Part shown: positions 1 to 11,100 of the stretch, piece after piece
Numbering within the stretch: position 1 is the stretch's first letter
Layout: each line of letters begins with the position of its first letter
Assembly (NCBI RefSeq): GCF_945859685.1
Contig: NC_079149.1
Coordinates: 84,497,073 to 84,561,072 of the forward strand
Source: Eupeodes corollae
Lineage: Eukaryota; Arthropoda; Insecta; Diptera; Syrphidae
DNA length: 64,000 bases
Reading direction: 5' to 3'
Notes under the pieces: model-generated
Told to the model about the DNA's origin: nothing
The model's input: the letters and a program-made list of their open reading frames with translations, nothing else
Databases searched by the model: none
Position numbers and translations under genes: made by a program

Positions 1-139
1 CAATTCACGCACAAAACTTAAGCATGAATTGATTGATTCAAATAAATTTTTAACATTTTCGATTAATGTTTACTGCATGTATTTCTTCATGTTAGATGTA
101 TTCAATTGTGATTTATATTATGAATTAATTCTCTGGACA

Positions 140-1692
140 GCGAAGATTAGCCCAAAAAAAGAACAAAATATTTTTTTTTATAATTAGCGAATACTAATAG
201 GGTTTTGTACACCTTTAATATGCCAAAGACACAGTGTGAGCAATACGAAAAGAGGGAAGGGTTGGATAGGAGGTGTCGGTGTACATTGATTTTGAATTCC
301 TGAACATTGAAATGACAAGGAAAGATAGAGCGTGGCAAGGCGTTCCACATTCGCGTAGTACGGCTTAAAAATGAATCTCTGTAACGGCCGAAGTTGGGCT
401 CAAGGGTAAACAAAACTGAGGGGCATTCCTAGAAGCGAGGGTATTAAAGTTAAATTGTTTAAGGGGAGGAAAGCAACTCGCTATTTCACTACAGCATAGT
501 TTGTTAAAATAACGGTAAACAAGGGTGAGGCAAGAAACCTTGCGTCGATGTTCGTGTGACGTACACGAGTTGATGATGTTAATGTCACCAATCATTTTAA
601 AAGCTCTTCTTTGAATACTGTCCAAGAGGCTTAAATAAGTTACTGGAGCACCAACCCAGAGATGAGAGTTATATTCAAGTTTCGGACGTATATAGGTTTT
701 GTAGATTGTACCCAGATCAGACAGGAAGACACATTTCTTGCACCTTCTCAGAAAACATAGATATCTCACGGCATTCTTGGCGAAATCGCGTATATGTGAT
801 CGCTCCACAAAAGGTGGTTGCTGATGCACATTCCGAGGATGTGAGATTTTCAGTTTTGTTGATGGTATATCACGCTTAAACGATACAAGACAGCATTGGG
901 TTTTCGAAGCATTAAATTCCGAGGGGTTTTTTATTCCCCATTGTACAATGCTGTGTAGGTCGGAATTTAATGAGCTTATCACATCCACATCCAAAGAGGA
1001 GAGTTGTGAGTCTAGAAACGAATATGAAAAGCTAAGATTGCTATCGTCAGCGAAACAATGTATTGGATTAGAAGTAGCAGACAGGTGATCAATAAAAAAT
1101 AAATAAATTGGGTGTCGCAACAGTCCGTTGGGAACCAGAGCCTAGTGACTTACAACTTTCAACCATTCCTGTGTGCGAGCACTGTTGTCAGGAATGGAAG
1201 GGACCAACAATTTTAGGCCGAATCCGAACGGCTAATTTGAGAAACTACTTCTTCATTACAGGAATTGCTCTTGAAGGATTTGTCAATCCCTCGCAAGAGG
1301 CAGTACCCGCGAAAATGATTTTTTTTTTTTTTTAAATTGAGGTCTCATAGGCAGGGATTGAAACCAAGACTCCTTGCATAACAGTCCAACGCACTTATCG
1401 TCATGCCACGGGTACTACAAGATAGGTGATCATTTATAAAAAAAATGAGGAAGACGGTTGGAGACAAAACGGAGTCCTAGGGCAAACCAGCATTTATTTT
1501 ATGAGTTTCAGACTTGAATCCGTCCAAAACAACTTGTATGGAACGGTTCGAAAGAAAATTTCTATTCCAACGAAGAAGAGATTCGTCGATACCGAAAGCA
1601 CGTGCGAGTATTTTCGATAAGAGAGCAAGATGCCAGACTTTATCAAATGCCTTTGAAATAAAGGGATTTGCTGAACAAATGCAGTTTGCCAA
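140..1692 (-). mobile_element. Degenerate LINE (Jockey/CR1-like reverse transcriptase), split by a SINE
   Basis: The minus strand encodes the palm and thumb of a non-LTR reverse transcriptase: SKAFDKVWHLALLSKI and NRSIQVVLDGFKSE near 1500-1690, then beyond the inserted SINE the catalytic HCFADDSNLSFSY near 1050, a thumb region, and the usual C-terminal RTTRMWNALPRSIF near 330. A TAG replaces the codon after AGLP, so the copy is dead. The 5' half (endonuclease) is missing. The element at 62241-64000 belongs to the same family (NRSIQVVLDGFKS versus ERSIQVVLNGFKS). Confidence 0.8.
1092..1421 (-). mobile_element. tRNA-derived SINE, copy A
   Basis: Full-length copy. Read on the minus strand it starts with a tRNA-like head (near 1340-1415; A-box degraded, B-box GGTTTCAATCCC), then a body of about 230 bp, and ends in an A/T-rich tail on the left. 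It interrupts the LINE reverse transcriptase exactly. The flanks AGGTGATCA at 1083-1091 and 1424-1432 form an aging target-site duplication. Confidence 0.8.
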
Positions 1693-1961
1693 CTACTTGG
1701 AACGAGCCCAGAAGAATAGGAAAGATGGAAAAGCTTACGCAGTGGTTTTTCTAGCGTGAAAGGATGTGATTAGAAATCAACGGCTACACCTGCGTTATTG
1801 TGATATATCTTTTCTTAAAACCAGAAAACAATAATGGCAGTAACTTTTAAAACAGTATGAGAAAGAATATATTTTAAAATTTCAAAGTTAAAAACGACAC
1901 AAACATTAATTAAATAAATATGAATTATTGACTAAACACGAAAAAGTCTAATTTAAAAAGA
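1693..1961. other. No recognised feature
   Basis: AT-rich DNA between the 5' edge of the LINE remnant and the start of a tandem-repeat element. Nothing codes convincingly. Confidence 0.5.
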
Positions 1962-2506
1962 GGCTGGGATACGAACTATACTGATAACTTCACAACTCGT
2001 CTGTCGATTTGTCTTGCTTTAACTTTAAGAAAATATTCATACAAATATTTTATGTGAGATAAATATGTAGGTATTTTAATTTGAAACACTAAAGTTATGT
2101 TATACGTATATTATTTGAAGCTATAAATACAGCCTTCGCTTAATATTTGTCCTCTTTTATCGAATAAAACTGAACTTTAACAAGCTCGAATTAAGTGTTT
2201 TAATCGTTTGCCGAAGGTTATTCCCTTCAAATAATTTTTCAAGTCAATATCTTTCTTTATTCTCCTAATACTTGGTGTTTTTAAAGGTCTTTGTGTTTTT
2301 TTTTTTAAAATGTTGTAAATTGAATTTTTCCTAAAGATTAACTAAAAATTATTACCAACGATATTTATCATTCTGATGAAATATGATGATTTAAAAATCT
2401 GTTTTTGTTAACCAGATTTTTAGTCGAAAACCACCAATTTTTAAAATTTTTAGAAGAATATCTTGAAAGTTTTTATTTTTGATACATACAAAAAATATGA
2501 GATTTC
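1962..2506 (+). mobile_element. Tandem-repeat mobile element, copy a, 5' part
   Basis: Begins with the family start GAGGCTGGGATACGA and the segment CTGTCGATTTGTCTTGC, then AT-rich internal units. It is cut at 2507 by a LINE insertion and resumes at 4325. The start segment is shared with copies near 5345 (inverted), 6236 and 50600. Confidence 0.65.
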
Positions 2507-2516
2507 TAAAAACTAT

Positions 2517-4314
2517 CTATCCCCTCTCCTCTGGAACCTAGTGGTGAATGAAATCCTAACTAGTCTGGATGCGGAGGGTTTCAGAGTGATAGCCTATGCG
2601 GACGACGTTGCTATGGCAGTTTCAGGAAAGCATCTTAATATCCTAAAAGAACTCTTACAAAATGCCTTAGACAGACTAATACTTTGGGCTAATCGGTGTG
2701 GACTGGGTGTTAACCCACACAAAACCGATCTGGTCTTATTTTCGAGGAGATACAAAATTCCATTTGTCAACCCTCCCTATATTAAAGGAATCCAATTAAA
2801 ATTCTCAGACGAGGCTAAATACCTGGGTCTTGTCTTAGACAAAAAACTAAATTGGAAACGCAACGTACAGGAAAGAGTCAAAAAAGCTACTCTAGCTCTC
2901 TTTTCTTGCAAAAAAGCTATTGGTAATAAATGGGGTTTACAGCCCAGAATCACGCATTGGCTATACACATCGGTAATCAGACCGATTTCAACGTACGGTG
3001 TGGCAGTATGGTGGACTGCTTTAGAGAAAGGTATAAACAGGGATAAGTTAAATAAAGTCCAACGTTCAGCCTGCCTATGTATAAGCAGATCGCTTGGCAC
3101 GACCCCGTCTGCAGCACTGGACACCTTGCTCTACCTTACACCTCTTGACATATTTAGCAAACAAATAGCTGCAAGCTCTGCTATTCGCCTCAATGCTTCG
3201 TCCCAGTGCACTAACAACAATATTGGCCACTCCGTAATTCTAAGGTACTTAGAATCAATTCCAAAGCACACAGACTACACCATCCCCCAACTACAATTCG
3301 ACAGAAACTTCCAGATTTCTATACCTACCAGATCTTTTTGGGAGGATAGGACATTCTTGGAGGATGAGTCAATCCATTTTTACACAGAAGGCTCAAAAAC
3401 CTAAGAAGGGGTTGGTGGAGGTGTGTACTCCGAACGACTGAAATTAAGTCTCTCATTCCGCTTTCCCAATCATTGTAGCGTGTTCCAGGCGGAACTTTTG
3501 GCTATTAAGGAAGTCTTGTCTTGGCTCAAAGAAAACGTGATATAAACATCTGATATCCGTATTTTATCTGACAGCCAGGCCGCTATCAAATCTCTGGACT
3601 CTGTCTCTACAAACTCTATAACAGTCCATAACTGTCGATTATCTCTAATGGAGATGGCGCAACAGTTTAATATTCACCTTTGCTGGGTGCCGGGCCATAG
3701 AGACATTCCAGGTAAATGTAAGGCAGATGAACTCGCCAGGAACGGTACAGTACAGCCCATCCTACCACGTTTGGCATACCAATCGCTACTTGTAAACTGT
3801 TGCTAATGCAAGACGCTGCGAGGAGGGCATGCATCAGGTGGAACAACATCTCCACGTGTCAAGCCACAAAAAACATCTGGCCAACACTGGATATATAACG
3901 TTCAAGGTGCTTGCTCTCTCTAAGCAGATCGCATATAAGCTCGATAATAGGTGTCATAACCGGACACTGTCTAATAGGAAAGCACGCCACGAGACTAGGC
4001 GTATTCTCAAATGACTTTTGCAGAAGCTGTATGGACGAGGAAGAGGAAGAAACGGTTCTTCATCTTCTCTGCACATGCCCTGCTCTAGCTCGAAAACGCA
4101 AGAATTACCTAGGAGAATTCTTCTTTAACGATCTAAACGATCTAAATCATATCGGTATAATCAGCCTCTCACGTTTCGTAAGGGACTCAAGCTGGTTCCA
4201 TTGAGCTTAGGAGGAAGCCTCAAGATTCATGTGGTATCACAATGGGCCAATAAACTGGCTTAAGTGTGTCCGTTTCAATCTTGGACAGCCACTATAACCT
4301 AACCTAACCTAACC
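2517..4314 (+). mobile_element. 5'-truncated LINE with reverse transcriptase and RNase H, telomere-motif tail
   Basis: The frame opens inside the reverse transcriptase (SPLLWNLVVNEIL), carries the catalytic AYADDVAM near 2600 and continues to a thumb domain, then an RNase H domain: FYTEGSKT (catalytic Asp changed to Glu), LSDSQAAIKSL, and WVPGHRDIPGKCKADELAR. It ends with a Cys/His segment (RSCMDEEEE, HLLCTCPAL). Stops at 3402 and 3543 and later frameshifts kill it. The 3' end is four CCTAA repeats. TAAAAACTAT at 2507-2516 and again at 4315-4324 is the target-site duplication, so the insertion landed inside a tandem-repeat element. RNase H suggests an I/R1/LOA-group LINE. Confidence 0.85.
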
Positions 4315-4324
4315 TAAAAACTAT

Positions 4325-4749
4325 ATCTTACGGTAACAACAAATTTTAGCACCGAATGAGATCGTTTTCATTTATTGATTTTTATAAAGTTTTTGATGAA
4401 TGCCGAAAACAATACATTCTATAAGATAAAATTATTTTGAAGCCAACATTTTTAATATTTGAAGAGATATTTTAGTTGAAACTTAATTTTTACCAACTTT
4501 TAGTAATGTTTTTATTTTAGGTTCTTTTTTTGTAAAAACAACGGTCAATAAATTTTTTTTTCAAAATTTTACCAGATGTCAAAAATGTTATAAACGTTGC
4601 GAGAAAATCATTTCTTGACTGTTAAATATTCGCGTTGACAGTAATTTTTGTTATTTTCAATTATTTTGATTTATAAAAAAACCGTTAGTTAATTTTTTTA
4701 AAGTTATATCAGTTTGGTTTTACGTAACAATATTTAATACATACACATA
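4325..4749 (+). mobile_element. Tandem-repeat mobile element, copy a, continued
   Basis: Resumes after the LINE with the internal unit (TTTTTACCAACTTTTAGTAATG) and the conserved segment after the repeats (GATTTATAAAAAAACCGTTA). It breaks off near 4745, where an inverted copy begins. Confidence 0.65.
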
Positions 4750-5345
4750 ATACAATACAAAAAACTACTAAAAGATGCCAAACATTGATTTTCGACTCAA
4801 ATATCTTTTTAAAAATTAGAGATATTTAAATTAAAGTAATTTCATCTTATAAAAAATATGGTTTTTAGCATTCAGTACAATTTTGGGAAAGAATTGACAG
4901 TTTTTTCATACAAATTAAAATTTACAAAAATAGTACGCAAAATTTGGTAAAAAGTGATATTCGATACTGTCGTTAATGCCTGAAGGTATTGACTTCAAAT
5001 TGATTTCATCATCTGCAAAATTTGTTTTGTTAACGTACGATATTGTTCTAAGAAACATTGAATCTGTATTTGTTTTTATAAGGTTTTTCAGTAAAGATCT
5101 TTTTAACAAAAATATATTTTGAAATCAAACTAATTCTTCATATGTAAAATATTGTTGCTAGTTTTCAGTTAATTTTTGGGATAAAACTGAATACTATAAA
5201 ACACGAATACCTACAAAAAAAAAATGATAAGAAACAGTTTTTGACTCAAGTATTAGGAGAAAAATGAAAGATATTGACTTACAACTTTAAAGTCTTAAGC
5301 AAGATAAATCGACAGACGGGAAGTTATCAGTGTCGCATCCCAACA
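4750..5345 (-). mobile_element. Tandem-repeat mobile element, copy b, inverted
   Basis: Reverse-oriented units (for example GACTCAAATATCTTTT) ending at the family start segment read backwards (AAATCGACAGACGGGAAG at about 5305, GCATCCCAAC at about 5336). The abutting opposite orientations imply insertion of copy b into copy a. Confidence 0.6.
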
Positions 5346-5535
5346 TTTTTTTTTAAAACTGATATGGTAAATAAACCATCCCACAAATTTTTTTTGAGAG
5401 TCCTTACTCTATCTTTTTATTTGAAGTCAATATATCTACTGGTTTTTAACTTACTGACCTTGAAACGTCAAGAAATGTCGACATTTTCCATTGGAGAAAT
5501 CGGACCGATTACAATTACTTCCTATGGTAAATTTT
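5346..5535 (+). mobile_element. Tandem-repeat mobile element, 3' end of copy a
   Basis: Matches the 3' portion of the family in forward orientation: the ACTGCTATGG-like block, then CTTGAAACGTCAAGAAATG and ATTACAATTACTTCCTATGG. The final hairpin is degraded. Confidence 0.6.
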
Positions 5536-6235
5536 TCAAAACAAAGGTGTACTATTTCATCAGTAATCGATGGATGAATTATTGAATAAACACCAAAAAG
5601 CCAAATATAAAAACATATTTTAGTATTTAAGAAAACTATTAACAATTATGTCCAATAAATATTTTTTAGTCAAGCAGTTTTTTTTTTTAACAGAAAGAAC
5701 CGTTTCCGTAAATCCGGTAGATCCAATTTGTTGTCTAGGTGTTTATGATTTTGGTCTTAGAAAAATAGGGGATAGAGTTCATCTATCATCATCTTTCCGT
5801 CTGTGTAAGAATTCAATTCGATTGAACAATTTGAAGGTTAGAATTGTCAAAACTTTATTGTAGTTTCTATAAAATATCTTAATAAGAGTATAAAATTGGA
5901 TCTATTTTAATAACATTTTTACTTTTTTCGATTGGCATAAGCTTTATCGGCCATAATGTTTGTTGGAAAATCAATATGATATTTTTGTTGTGACAGCTTT
6001 TTAGCTATCAGTTTTATTATCACCTTAAATTCTTCTTTCAAACCCTTCCTTCCTTTCCTTGTGCTTACACTGTGTCTCTGCATAATAAGGGTAGTAATAT
6101 CCCCTTGAGTGTGTGCTGATTATATAAAAAAAAAAAACACATATCAAATTTGTTCCTTTTGATTTTCATTTATGAACATGGCAAAAAATATTCCAATAAA
6201 TTGATGTTTTAACCTTAAGACTACAAATTTATTCA
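5536..6235. other. No recognised feature (last receptor intron)
   Basis: AT-rich, with a pyrimidine-rich patch near 6035-6075. A 71-codon plus-strand frame at 5648-5863 resembles nothing I know. Confidence 0.5.
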
Positions 6236-7429
6236 ATGAGGTTGGGATGCGACCCACACTGATAACTTCCCATCCTGTCTGTCGATTTGTCTTCCTTAAA
6301 AGTTTGAACGATTTCATGTTTTGTTAGAAAAATTCTCAGTTAAATTATTCTTAAAACTTTAAAAATTACTAATACATTTTTGCAGATTATAAAATAATGT
6401 TTTGTTAACAAAATGTCTTAAAAATAAATATTTCTTATATAAACAAATACAAATTGAATGAATGAAATTAATTTGAAGTCAAAATCTTCTATTGTTCCCG
6501 AGATATCGAAAACCGAACACTAATTTTTACCAAATTTGTGTACTATTTTCTGTATATTTTAATTTTTTTTTCATAAAAAATTGTATTAAAAAAAAATTAA
6601 CTGAACGTCGAAAACAATATTTACCTTGAGAAGTTTGAAGCCAATATTTTTAATTTTTAAAAAAGATATTTGACTCGGAAGTAAATTTTAACCAACTTTT
6701 AGTAATGTTTTTTTAGGTTTTTATTTTTGGGTAAAAAACTGTTAGTTCGATTTTTCTCAAAACTTTTCAGAATGTTGAAAACAATATTTCTTATAAGTGA
6801 AATTAGTTAGAAGTCATAATCTCAAATTTCTTAAAAGATATTTAAGTCGAAAATCAATTTTTACCAACTTTGAGTAATGCTTTTTATAGGTTTTTATTTT
6901 TTATAAAACAACTATCAACTCGATTTTTCTCAAAATTTTATCAGATGTTGAAAACCATATTCTTCGTTGCACAAAATTGTTTTGGATAAAAAATCGTTTT
7001 TTGTTCGTAAATTTTTCGAGGTAAATAATATTTTTGTTTCAGTTTTTTTGATTTATAAAAAAACCGTTGATTTTAATTTTTTCCAAAAATATATTTCCTT
7101 GGTATTACGTCAAAATATATTATACAAATTAAATTGAAGTCTCTAGCGTTATTGGTTCGTGAGATATTTAGGGTCAACCAAAATGTTCGCCTATTTTTAA
7201 ACTGCTATGGTAAAAAAAAAAAAAACACCCACGCAATTTTCTTGATAGCCCTTTCTGTATCTTTCCGCTGTATTATATGTATAACAATATTTATTTGAAT
7301 TCGATAACTCTACTAGTTCTTGAGCTATGGACGACGAAAGAAAGTCGGGAACGTACGTACACACACACGCGCTGACATCTTTCTAAAAAGGACATTACAA
7401 TAACAATAGCTTTCTATGGGAAGTTAAAA
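6236..7429 (+). mobile_element. Tandem-repeat mobile element, copy c, complete
   Basis: Runs from GAGGTTGGGATGCGACC to the terminal hairpin region GCTTTCTATGGGAAGTTAAA. It has about three internal units (TTTTTACCAA-type markers near 6524, 6685 and 6858), the post-repeat block with CTAGCGTTATTGGTTCGTGA, and the 3' block with ACGTACGTACACACAC. It carries no open frame and no terminal inverted repeat. Confidence 0.75.
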
Positions 7430-8028
7430 ATAGCAGTTTGATTTTGAAACCTAAAATATTTAATAAAATTATTGCATTGAAAGTATATATAGGTAGAAAC
7501 ATAAGAGGGTTCTCAGGATACATATATATCATGGTAAAAACTTCATAGCTTATTTTTAATTTGGTGTGGTAAAATTGTAGAAATTACAGTATTTATTAAT
7601 TTGCGTATCACATTCTTGTAAAATATTGTAGTCAACAATCATTTGACCTTAAAAAGATTGCAATAATTTATTCCATAATGATGTGACTGCAATCATTAGA
7701 GACTTCATGCATTCACTTGAATTACTGCATTCACTTGAATTGAGCCTTTGCATTCTTTTGAAGACTTTTCGTTCCCAAAAACTCATTGTTCTCTAAAATC
7801 CATACATTCTTTTGTAGTCTTTGAAAGCACTATGATTGATGATGGAATGCAAAGACTAAAACTTAATGCAAGTTAATGCATGGAGTCTCAAATAATGATA
7901 GCAATCAAATAATTTTGGAAAAATGTTTTGAATCTTTTTAAGACCCAATAATCGAGATCGCAAAATTTGAAATCAAAGTCCCAGAATGAAATTGAAATTA
8001 CATCAAGAAAAATATAAATTTTACTAAC
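7430..8028. other. Intron sequence, no recognised feature
   Basis: AT-rich, with a short local duplication near 7710-7740 (ATTCACTTGAATT twice). No kinase exon is seen. Confidence 0.5.
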
Positions 8029-8171
8029 GTGGCACGCTTTAGTTCGACATATTTAACTTGTTTTTGCGCATATCCATTATTAACATTAGCATTTTCGTTT
8101 TGCTTTCCTGAGTATTTAGCGTTCTGTTGATCGGATGATATACGGCTTCGAACAGTTCGAAGATAATCTAG
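8029..8171 (-). CDS. Receptor kinase exon 13 (start of kinase insert)
   Basis: 143 nt beginning LDYLRTVRSR, then a polar Asn/Gln-rich stretch with YVEL as expected in a kinase insert. It ends in phase 2 at GTTAGT. No later exon is recognisable on this strand down to position 1. Confidence 0.8.
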
Positions 8172-11100
8172 CTAAAAAAACATAAGAAATACAATATCAA
8201 AATAAGTAACATTAGTAATAATTAAGAAAAAAAAGTTATTTGATGTATTTTCAATATTATTATTATAATATTTAACTTATGCTATTAGGGAGAGTGGAAC
8301 TAAATTGATATTTTGAATATTCCAATTTTCAAATTCAACATTTATATGAATGTGTGACACCAAAAGGATTATTATATTTATTTTTTTTAATTTAAAGTAA
8401 AATAAACTTACCAAATCACCTCGCCCTACGAATTCCATTATCATCATATAGGGAGCCCGTATAGTGCAGCATCCCAAAAATGAAACAATGTTATGATGAC
8501 GTCCAACTTCTTTGAGCATATTGATTTCCGTCAAAAATTCTTGAATTTCTTCTGATGTGGGATTGACTAAAACGAAGTATAGATTCAAATTTATATTATT
8601 TTTAAAAGTTTTGGAGTAACAAATATATTTTTTTATAAATTCCTTTAGAGGGTTTATATCAGATTTTTTCAGGAAGCTTACAAAATTTTATCTGTAGAAT
8701 TTGATGATATACAATGATTAACCAGATAAACTAAAAAAAAACAATGAAATCAATGTTTTTAGAAACATTGATGTTTATTGTTTATTTTCAGATAATTTAA
8801 GAGGAAATGTATCTCATTACAGGACACCATTGATACTGCTTTTTATCAAGGGGCACTTTCAGCAGACATGAGTCTACTTAATATGCAGCCTACCTACGCA
8901 AACATAGACCAGGGCAACTAGTTTGTTTTTGTTTAGGTAACACTGCATGATTTAAAACTTGAAACTTGACTTCATTAACCGTCCTAAAAGAAATAGGTTT
9001 CTGGTATTTGTATAATAATGGTATTAAAACAAATTGACTTTTTTTTAAATTTTATTTATTTCCTGAAGTAAGATCTTTGAGCGGTATTTATTTACCTACC
9101 TGAGTTGCATAAGTTTACTTTGTGAGTTCATATAATGTATGTGCTTTCTTTTTGTGTTTATTTAAATTTTAAATGGCTCCAAGTGTTCAAAGGACATAAG
9201 TGTGCAAACGGAGCACACAATCGTTGACGCAAATAACAAATTTTATGATCTTGTACGAAATAAGGCGACAGCTGTTAAGAAAAGTGCAGATGAATTTTCT
9301 GTAGCACAGCGAACTGTCTATAATTGAAGAAGAAATATTTGACTGTTAACAGTCGAATTGTTTTTTCGTGAACACCGTTTATTTTAATAAATATGATTTA
9401 AAATCACGAAAATAAATATAAACCAGCATAAAAGTGTTGATATATGCGTTTCCCCTCGATGTAATGGTTGGGCTCATCAGAAGATGACAAATATTCCTTG
9501 TCTCTACAGGTAGCTCGGATTATATGGAATTTCGATTTATTCGGGAAAATATGCATCAAGACAAGGTGTAATAGTCATCTTCTAATGAGCCCAACCATTA
9601 CATCGGGCGAAACGCATATATCAACACTTTTATGATTTTTAAATATATATTTTTCTAAGACAAATTCTTACCAATTAAAGTAGCATTTCTTAATTTTTTA
9701 CAAATTGGATGAATTAATAAAATTTGCGTATCATTTTTTGTAGATTTTATTTTTTTATGAAAAATCCGACAGTTCGATTTTTATTAACAAAAAACTACTG
9801 AATATCGAAAACAATATTTTCTGTGAAATAAAAAAAGTTTGGAGACAATATTTAATTTAATTTTTAATTTCCCAAAGCTATTTAAATCAAACATTTTTAC
9901 CAAGTTAAGTATTAGGTTTTTTTTGTATAAAAACTGTTAATTCGATTTTCCTAATTATTTTTAAATGTTAAAAACAATATTTTTTAATAGATAAAAGTAG
10001 TTTAAAGCCAATGTCCCAAAATTTTGAAAAGATATTTGAGTCGAAAATCAATTTTTTCCAACTTTTATTATTTTTTTTTTGTTTAGATTTTTATTTTTTG
10101 TAAAAAAAAACTGTCAATTCGATTTTTCTTAAAATTTATTTTAATTAGATGTTAAAAATGTTTTTTTTTCGTTGCACAAAATTGTTTTGGAGATGAAATT
10201 ATTTTTTATTCGTAAAATTTTAGCGGTGACACATTTTTTGCAGTTTTTTTCGATTTATAAAAAAATCGTTAATTGAATTTTTTTCCAAAAATATACTTGT
10301 TTCGTATCACGTTACAATATATGATATCAAATTTAATCCAAGTCTCTAGCGCCATTGGTTCGTGAGATATTTACGATTAACCAAAATTTTCACCTTTTTT
10401 TTAAGTTAAACAATGCTCCCTTGAAAAGGAGTGCGTGAGTTGTACTCGTATCAACTATGAAGACAATAATGGTGCAAGCTGAAATGTTAAATACTGTGAA
10501 ATGGCTAAATAGGCATTACATGAAATATAATTCGATTGCCATCTTCTCATTATGAACTTAATTCATTAAAGAATGTTTGAGCTTAGGCGAAAGGATTTGT
10601 GGCAGGCCAAAATATGTCTTTTACACTGGCAGAAGTAAGAGATATTTTAAAAACAGGACTAACAAACGTTGACGCTGAAAAATGCCAACGGTGTGCCCAA
10701 CTCGTTGACCAAGTGGTTAAGCCAAAGATGTGGGAAATCGATATTTGTTTTTATAAGTTAGCTTACGGTCTACATGTTTTTGGTCATAAAATCTAAACAA
10801 ACAGTGGGAGAAAATTATGCCGATTTAAAATGATCACTACTGCAATTCTCTGAGAGCTTTGAATTGTGTAAAAGGTTTTCTTGCCAAATTGGAAAAGAAA
10901 TAAGTAATATCTCTTTACAAAACAAAATTAAAAACGTGTTGAACTTGTAGCTTGCCTGAGACGTGTTTTCTTAAAAAAATGGCGAAACATTTTTAACAAC
11001 CTATTGTTAAGGCATTATCAATTTACTAGTAAGAAATTTCTTAAATATTTAGGAATTAATAAGAGATTTTAAGATTCTCAACCTTTCTTTTCGTGTTGCT

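Noticed and set aside
1108..1335. 75-codon frame and similar frames at 46632-47039
   Set aside because: They run through SINE copies; SINEs do not encode protein, and the frames differ between copies.
1340..1415. Functional tRNA gene
   Set aside because: The tRNA-like sequence is the SINE head, repeated at several loci with the same downstream body and lacking a sound cloverleaf in most copies.
6236..7429. CRISPR array or satellite array
   Set aside because: The repeats are about 172 bp and diverged, inside a dispersed eukaryotic element with defined ends; there are no short identical repeats with unique spacers.
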